DNA from: Bacteroidales bacterium
Lineage (GTDB): Bacteria > Bacteroidota > Bacteroidia > Bacteroidales > Muribaculaceae
Assembly (NCBI GenBank): GCA_900767075.1
Contig: CAAFXX010000537.1
Span: forward strand, 1-8,506
DNA: 8,506 nt
Direction: 5' to 3'
In this document: piece after piece, positions 4,888-8,506 of the stretch
How the letters are laid out: each line of letters opens with the position of its first letter
How positions within the stretch are numbered: the stretch's first letter is position 1
Program-made: the position numbers and the translations under genes
Notes under the pieces: generated by a model
Database searches by the model: none
Told to the model about the DNA's origin: nothing
Seen by the model: only the letters and a program-made list of their open reading frames with translations

Positions 4888-6441
4888 ATGAAAATATTCC
4901 CTCGCATAGCATTCGCCTTGACGATAGCCTTGTCCATTCCGGCTATTGCCGAAGATCTCGTGATCCTCACCACCAACGACACGCATTCCAACATCGAGTC
5001 CAATCCCGACGGCACGGCAGGCGTCCTGCCGCGGAAGGAAATCATCGATTCCGTCAGAAAAGCCGAGAAGAACGTGCTTCTCATCGATGCCGGCGACATG
5101 GTGCAGGGAAGCCTTTATTTCAATTTCTTTCGCGGTGATGTGGAATATCCGCTCTTCAACAAAATGGGATATGATATCCGTATCCTCGGAAATCATGAAT
5201 TCGACAACGGACTGAAAGAACTCGCCGAACATTGGAAAGAGACTACCGCCGATGCCCTGGCTTCCAATTATGATTTCTCCGGCACTCCCGCCAAGGGCAT
5301 CTTCAAGCCATACGCCATCAAGAAGGTCGACGGAAAGAAAATCGGCATTATCGGCATAAACATCGACCCCACAAGCATCATCTCCGATTACAATTACAAA
5401 GGGATGAAATGGGAAGACCCCATCAAGGCGGCGAATAAATGGGCGGTGTATCTGAAGGATAAAAAGAAATGCGACCTTGTCGTGGCCGTCACTCATATAG
5501 GTTATACCACCGACGTCGACAAGCCCACCGACATTGACCTTGCCCGTTCAAGCAAGGATATCGACATCATCATCGGAGGTCACTCCCACAGTTTCGTCGA
5601 CCCCAAGACTCCCGGCAAGACCCCTTGCTGGATTAAAAATGCCGTCGGCAAACCTGTCCTTGTCACCCAGACCGGCAAATACGGCAAGAATATAGGATAT
5701 ATAAAAATCGACCTCGACGATCTCGAGGACCACGACTACGACTATGAATGGATTCCGGTCACCGACCGTTTCCCCGCCAGCAAACTTGACCGCAACATCA
5801 TCGATTTCCTAAAGCCATATAAGGCTGTTGTCGATTCCATCAATCACAACCCCATCGGCTGGAGCGATGTGGACATGGACAACAGCAGCAACGCTTATGC
5901 CAACTGGACGGCAGATTTCGGACGCGTCATGGCGCAGCATATCGCCGACAGCATCAATGCCGCCGGAGGCTCCATTCCCGAAATAGACCTTGCCGTGATG
6001 AATCGCGGCGGCATACGCCAGCCCATGCATAAGGGCGTGATAACCGAAGGAGGGATGCTCTCCACCTTTCCGTTTTCCAATGTGCTCCAGATTGTGAGCA
6101 TGAAGGGAAGCGACATCATCGAGACAATGAAACAGGCCGCCGCCAAAGGAGGCGAGGCTGTCAGCTCGGAGATACGGGTATCGATGGACAAGAACGGCAA
6201 CGTGGAGCATGTGGTCTACGGTTACGACGAGATTGATCCCGACAAAGATTACACGGTGGCGACAATCGACTATGTGTCGCAAGGCAACGACGGTCTCTTC
6301 GGCATGAAGGACCACCGTATGCTTTGGTCAGACGCCAACAAACTCAGCTCGCGCGTCATCGAATACATACGCAAACAGACCTCGCTCGGGCTCCCCGTCA
6401 CGTCGGATCCTTCGCCACGATTCGTGAAGATGCATGATTAG
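4888..6441 (+). CDS. Exported UshA-like 5'-nucleotidase / metallophosphoesterase
   Basis: This 517-residue protein has the two-domain layout of the bacterial 5'-nucleotidase/UDP-sugar hydrolase family, which dephosphorylates nucleotides outside the cytoplasm. Residues 1-21 form a Sec signal peptide (basic start, hydrophobic core, AIA before the cut). The N-terminal calcineurin-like domain has all di-metal motifs: NDTH (Asp31, His33), AGDMVQG (Asp70), GNHEFD (Asn102, His103), VTHIG (His203) and GGHSHS (His232, His234). The C-terminal nucleotide-binding domain has MNRGGIR (371-377), STFPFSN and YVSQGNDGLF (462-471), where the family has GGDGY-like residues. In some Bacteroidales the two domains are, as I recall, separate genes; here they are one chain. 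The exact substrate (nucleoside monophosphates, NAD or UDP-sugar) cannot be read. It overlaps the downstream hydrolase by 8 bases, so the two are surely co-translated. The start is set by the signal peptide. Confidence 0.93.
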   Translation: MKIFPRIAFALTIALSIPAIAEDLVILTTNDTHSNIESNPDGTAGVLPRKEIIDSVRKAEKNVLLIDAGDMVQGSLYFNFFRGDVEYPLFNKMGYDIRILGNHEFDNGLKELAEHWKETTADALASNYDFSGTPAKGIFKPYAIKKVDGKKIGIIGINIDPTSIISDYNYKGMKWEDPIKAANKWAVYLKDKKKCDLVVAVTHIGYTTDVDKPTDIDLARSSKDIDIIIGGHSHSFVDPKTPGKTPCWIKNAVGKPVLVTQTGKYGKNIGYIKIDLDDLEDHDYDYEWIPVTDRFPASKLDRNIIDFLKPYKAVVDSINHNPIGWSDVDMDNSSNAYANWTADFGRVMAQHIADSINAAGGSIPEIDLAVMNRGGIRQPMHKGVITEGGMLSTFPFSNVLQIVSMKGSDIIETMKQAAAKGGEAVSSEIRVSMDKNGNVEHVVYGYDEIDPDKDYTVATIDYVSQGNDGLFGMKDHRMLWSDANKLSSRVIEYIRKQTSLGLPVTSDPSPRFVKMHD

Positions 6442-7594
6442 CAGGATAGTTTTCATATCCATCCTCATTTTTCTTGCCGGATGCTCGGACAGACAGTCGG
6501 CAAGGGAGTGTGTAAACGAGGCGACAGAAATCCCCGGGAATTCCGCCGGTGTCCATGACCTGACGGAGGGACTCTTTCACCGCGCCGATTCCATAGCATC
6601 GGTCCTCGGCGACACATTGCTTGCCGCCCAGTTGCTGATGCCGGCGATATATTCCGAAGATGACGCTTACACCCTGCAAGCCGTCAGAAGATATGCCCGT
6701 ATGGGTGTCGGCGGACTGATTCTTCTTAAGGGCACATCAAAGGCGGTCCGTGCCATAGCCGACACAATGCGGTGTTATTCACCGGTCACTCCATTTCTGG
6801 CAATCGATGCCGAATGGGGTCTCGGCATGCGGCTAACCGACGAGCCACGCAATGCATCAAGCGCCGAGATCGGAGCCACCGCCACCGAGCAACAGATGTT
6901 CGACTATGGAGAATCGCTCGCACGCGAATGTCGCCGTCTCGGAATCAACATGATTCTCGGTCCGGTAGCCGACGTCAACGACAGACTTGGAATAATGGGC
7001 AGCCGCTGCTACAGTTCCGATCCCCGCCGCGTCGCCGACCTTGCGGTGGCTTATGCCCACGGGCTCGAAAGCGGAGGTGTGGCAAGCGTAGCGAAACATT
7101 TCCCGGGCCACGGTTCGGCAAAAGGCGACAGCCACCGAATGAAGCCGGTGATCGAGCGCAGTCTCCATGCCTTGGATTCCATCGATCTCTACCCTTTCCG
7201 CCGATATATCAGCCACGACCTTCCGGCTATTATGGTTGGGCATCTTGCCGTGCCGTCGATCGACCCCGACATGCTTCCTGCCGCCGTATCGCCAGTCGTG
7301 ATCACCGATCTTCTTCGCGGAGACCTCGGATTCAAGGGGCTGATAATGACCGATGCCCTTAATATGCTCGGAGCCAAAGGCTACAGTGCGGCGGATGCCA
7401 TCGCGGCAGGCGCGGACATGGTCTTGGCACCCCCCGACACATGGGAAGCCATTGATCAGATTCTCGCAGGATTGGCGGATGGATCGCTCACCCGGTCCTC
7501 GCTCCGCGCCCATGCCCGGACTATTATTTTCACAAAACTCCTTCATGACGAAACGTCCGGTAAACATTCCAAACCGATAGTGCGGAATGATTGA
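6434..7594 (+). CDS. Lipoprotein glycoside hydrolase family 3, NagZ-like beta-N-acetylhexosaminidase
   Basis: This 386-residue, single-domain GH3 enzyme probably removes terminal N-acetylglucosamine from peptidoglycan fragments or related glycans. The N-terminus is a type II signal peptide (MISR, hydrophobic core, lipobox LAGC with Cys17), so it is lipid-anchored outside the cytoplasm, unlike the cytosolic NagZ of E. coli. The bacterial NagZ signature is intact: KHFPGHG (221-227) followed by the Asp232-Ser-His234 acid/base dyad, and the nucleophile Asp307 in LIMTDALNM. Also visible are AIDAEWGLGMRL, LGPVADVN and SRCYSSDP, as in NagZ-type GH3. There is no C-terminal beta-lactamase domain, which some Bacteroidota GH3 proteins carry. 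The ATG at 6434 overlaps the nucleotidase stop by 8 bases. Family call firm; substrate inferred from the Asp-His dyad. Confidence 0.92.
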   Translation: MISRIVFISILIFLAGCSDRQSARECVNEATEIPGNSAGVHDLTEGLFHRADSIASVLGDTLLAAQLLMPAIYSEDDAYTLQAVRRYARMGVGGLILLKGTSKAVRAIADTMRCYSPVTPFLAIDAEWGLGMRLTDEPRNASSAEIGATATEQQMFDYGESLARECRRLGINMILGPVADVNDRLGIMGSRCYSSDPRRVADLAVAYAHGLESGGVASVAKHFPGHGSAKGDSHRMKPVIERSLHALDSIDLYPFRRYISHDLPAIMVGHLAVPSIDPDMLPAAVSPVVITDLLRGDLGFKGLIMTDALNMLGAKGYSAADAIAAGADMVLAPPDTWEAIDQILAGLADGSLTRSSLRAHARTIIFTKLLHDETSGKHSKPIVRND

Positions 7595-7654
7595 CACGGA
7601 GTTCCTTTCCTTCACATCTTCCGTCACTGTTTGAAAAATATTTTTAACGGTTTC

Positions 7655-7682
7655 CTAATCTCCCTTTTTTTTTCTAATTTTA
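7655..7682 (+). promoter_or_regulatory. Candidate promoter abutting the folP start codon
   Basis: TAATTTTA at 7675-7682 matches TAnnTTTG except for the last base, and TTTC (7651-7654) lies 20 bases upstream as an imperfect -33 element. The element ends only four bases before the folP ATG, so transcription would begin at or within a few bases of the start codon, leaving a leaderless message. The rest of 7595-7686 holds an AAAAATATTTTT palindrome (7634-7645) and a T9 run (7665-7673), with no convincing terminator for the hydrolase gene. folP might also be reached by readthrough. Confidence 0.4.
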
Positions 7683-7686
7683 CGGC

Positions 7687-8485
7687 ATGAACTCAATAAG
7701 ACTCCATGACCGCCTCTTTTCGCTCGACTCGCCGAAAGTGATGGCAATTCTCAACGTCACTCCCGACAGCTTTTATGCCGGCTCGAGGGTCGCAGGAGAG
7801 GAAGCTGCCGAAGAAAGGGTCAGCCGATTTATCGAAGAGGGAGCCGATATGATCGATATCGGCGGCTATTCATCCCGTCCGGGTGCCGAAGACGTTTCTC
7901 CGGAAGAGGAATTTCACAGGCTTGCGCTTGGAATAGAGGCGACACGGAAAATAGCTCCGGACGTGCCTGTATCTGTGGATACGTTCCGTGCGGATGTGGC
8001 ACGCAGATGCGTGGAGGAGTTCGGCGTGGAGATTATAAACGACATCGGGGGCGGGGATCTCGACCCCGGAATGTTTGAGACGGTTGCAGAACTTGGATGC
8101 GCCTATATCCTGATGCACATGCGCGGCACCCCCGCCACCATGCAGCAGATGACGGAATATAACGATGTGACGGCGGATGTTCTCTCCGATATGAGCCGGA
8201 AGATAGTCCGGCTGAGGCAGCTCGGCGTGGCGGACGTGATCGCCGACCCCGGTTTCGGTTTTGCAAAGACGACAGCCGACAATTTCAAGCTCATGCACGA
8301 CCTAAAGGCGTTCCGGCTTCTCGACGCCCCCATTCTCGTTGGAATCTCGCGCAAGACGATGATCTGGAAAACGCTCGGCATCACGCCCGACTTAGCAGGC
8401 AACGGCACCACAGTGCTCAACACCATGGCACTGCTGAACGGTGCCGACATCCTGCGCGTACATGACGTGCGTCCCGCAGTCGAGG
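7687..8485 (+). CDS. folP: Dihydropteroate synthase, C-terminal end missing
   Basis: FolP joins p-aminobenzoate to hydroxymethyl-dihydropterin diphosphate in folate synthesis and is the target of sulfonamides. From ATG 7687 the TIM-barrel motifs appear in order: LNVTPDSF (22-29), DIGGYSSRPGA (57-67), SVDT, INDIGGG (117-123), MHMRGTP, DPGFGFAKT (187-195), GISRKT (219-224) and RVHDV (257-261), the last containing the phosphate-binding Arg-His. All catalytic loops are therefore present. Genuine sequence ends around Glu266; the frame formally continues to 8506, but those bases match sequencing adapter. Only about 5-20 C-terminal residues should be missing by comparison with typical family length. 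The start is supported by the conserved LNVTPDSF at its usual distance. No Shine-Dalgarno is seen, and a promoter-like element lies directly upstream. Confidence 0.96.
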
Positions 8486-8506
8486 AGATCGGAAGAGCGT
8501 CGTGTA
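8486..8506 (+). other. Illumina adapter sequence at contig end (artefact)
   Basis: The last 21 bases begin AGATCGGAAGAGC, the common stem of Illumina TruSeq adapters, and continue with GTCGTGTA as in the read-through of the universal (P5-side) adapter. They interrupt folP directly after its RVHDV region, where the gene should continue. The first one or two bases could be genomic by coincidence. This is sequencing/assembly residue, not biology; the protein tail IGRAS read from it is false. Confidence 0.95.

Noticed and set aside
4795..5496. A 233-codon minus-strand frame over the nucleotidase gene
   Set aside because: Antisense to a complete, motif-bearing gene; it would begin inside it and end in the gpmI hairpin.
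6857..7627. A 256-codon minus-strand frame over the GH3 gene
   Set aside because: Antisense shadow; composition and lack of motifs do not support a protein.
1..8506. Search for CRISPR arrays, insertion sequences, phage, toxin-antitoxin or defence genes
   Set aside because: No direct-repeat arrays, transposase or integrase motifs, or defence domains were seen; all sizeable frames are housekeeping or metabolic genes.

Overview
The window reads as a housekeeping segment of a Bacteroidales chromosome (Bacteroidota). Three things suggest this: promoter-like elements of the Bacteroidota type (TTTG, then 19-20 bases, then TAnnTTTG) upstream of rpmH and rplS; A/U-rich sequence with no Shine-Dalgarno motif before most starts; and proteins resembling Bacteroidales versions (FolP with LNVTPDSFYAGSR, bL34, EF-P). 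The coding sequence looks GC-moderate to rich, which would suit a Muribaculaceae-like member, but I cannot settle the family by eye. Both edges cut genes, and the last 21 bases match the start of an Illumina adapter, so this is probably a whole draft or metagenome contig.

Left part (1-2175, minus strand): an overlapping gene string efp -> family 2 glycosyltransferase -> radC, transcribed leftward. efp and the glycosyltransferase share one base (TGATG). The glycosyltransferase and radC share one or four bases (ATGATG). radC runs off the left edge before its catalytic JAMM histidines. Between efp and rpmH lies a short divergent promoter region with a TAATTTTG element facing each way.

Middle (2260-3240, plus strand): two ribosomal protein genes, rpmH (bL34) and rplS (bL19). 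Each has its own promoter, a structured or otherwise notable 5' leader, and a terminator hairpin. The rpmH leader folds into a two-part hairpin at the very 5' end of the transcript. The roughly 135-base rplS leader carries an 18-codon open frame and two stems that compete for the same bases, and is the most interesting regulatory candidate in the window.

Right part (3278-8485, plus strand): gpmI (cofactor-independent phosphoglycerate mutase, true start 3278); a 12-bp-stem hairpin; an exported UshA-like 5'-nucleotidase overlapping by 8 bases an exported lipoprotein of glycoside hydrolase family 3 (NagZ-like); then folP (dihydropteroate synthase), cut near its C-terminus by the adapter. The nucleotidase/hydrolase pair points to salvage outside the cytoplasm, of nucleotides and probably cell-wall sugars. 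I see no mobile element, CRISPR array, tRNA, rRNA or phage/defence gene. No clearly novel multi-gene system is visible. The points worth a second look are the two ribosomal-protein leaders, the possibly leaderless folP, the exported nucleotidase/NagZ pair and the adapter end.
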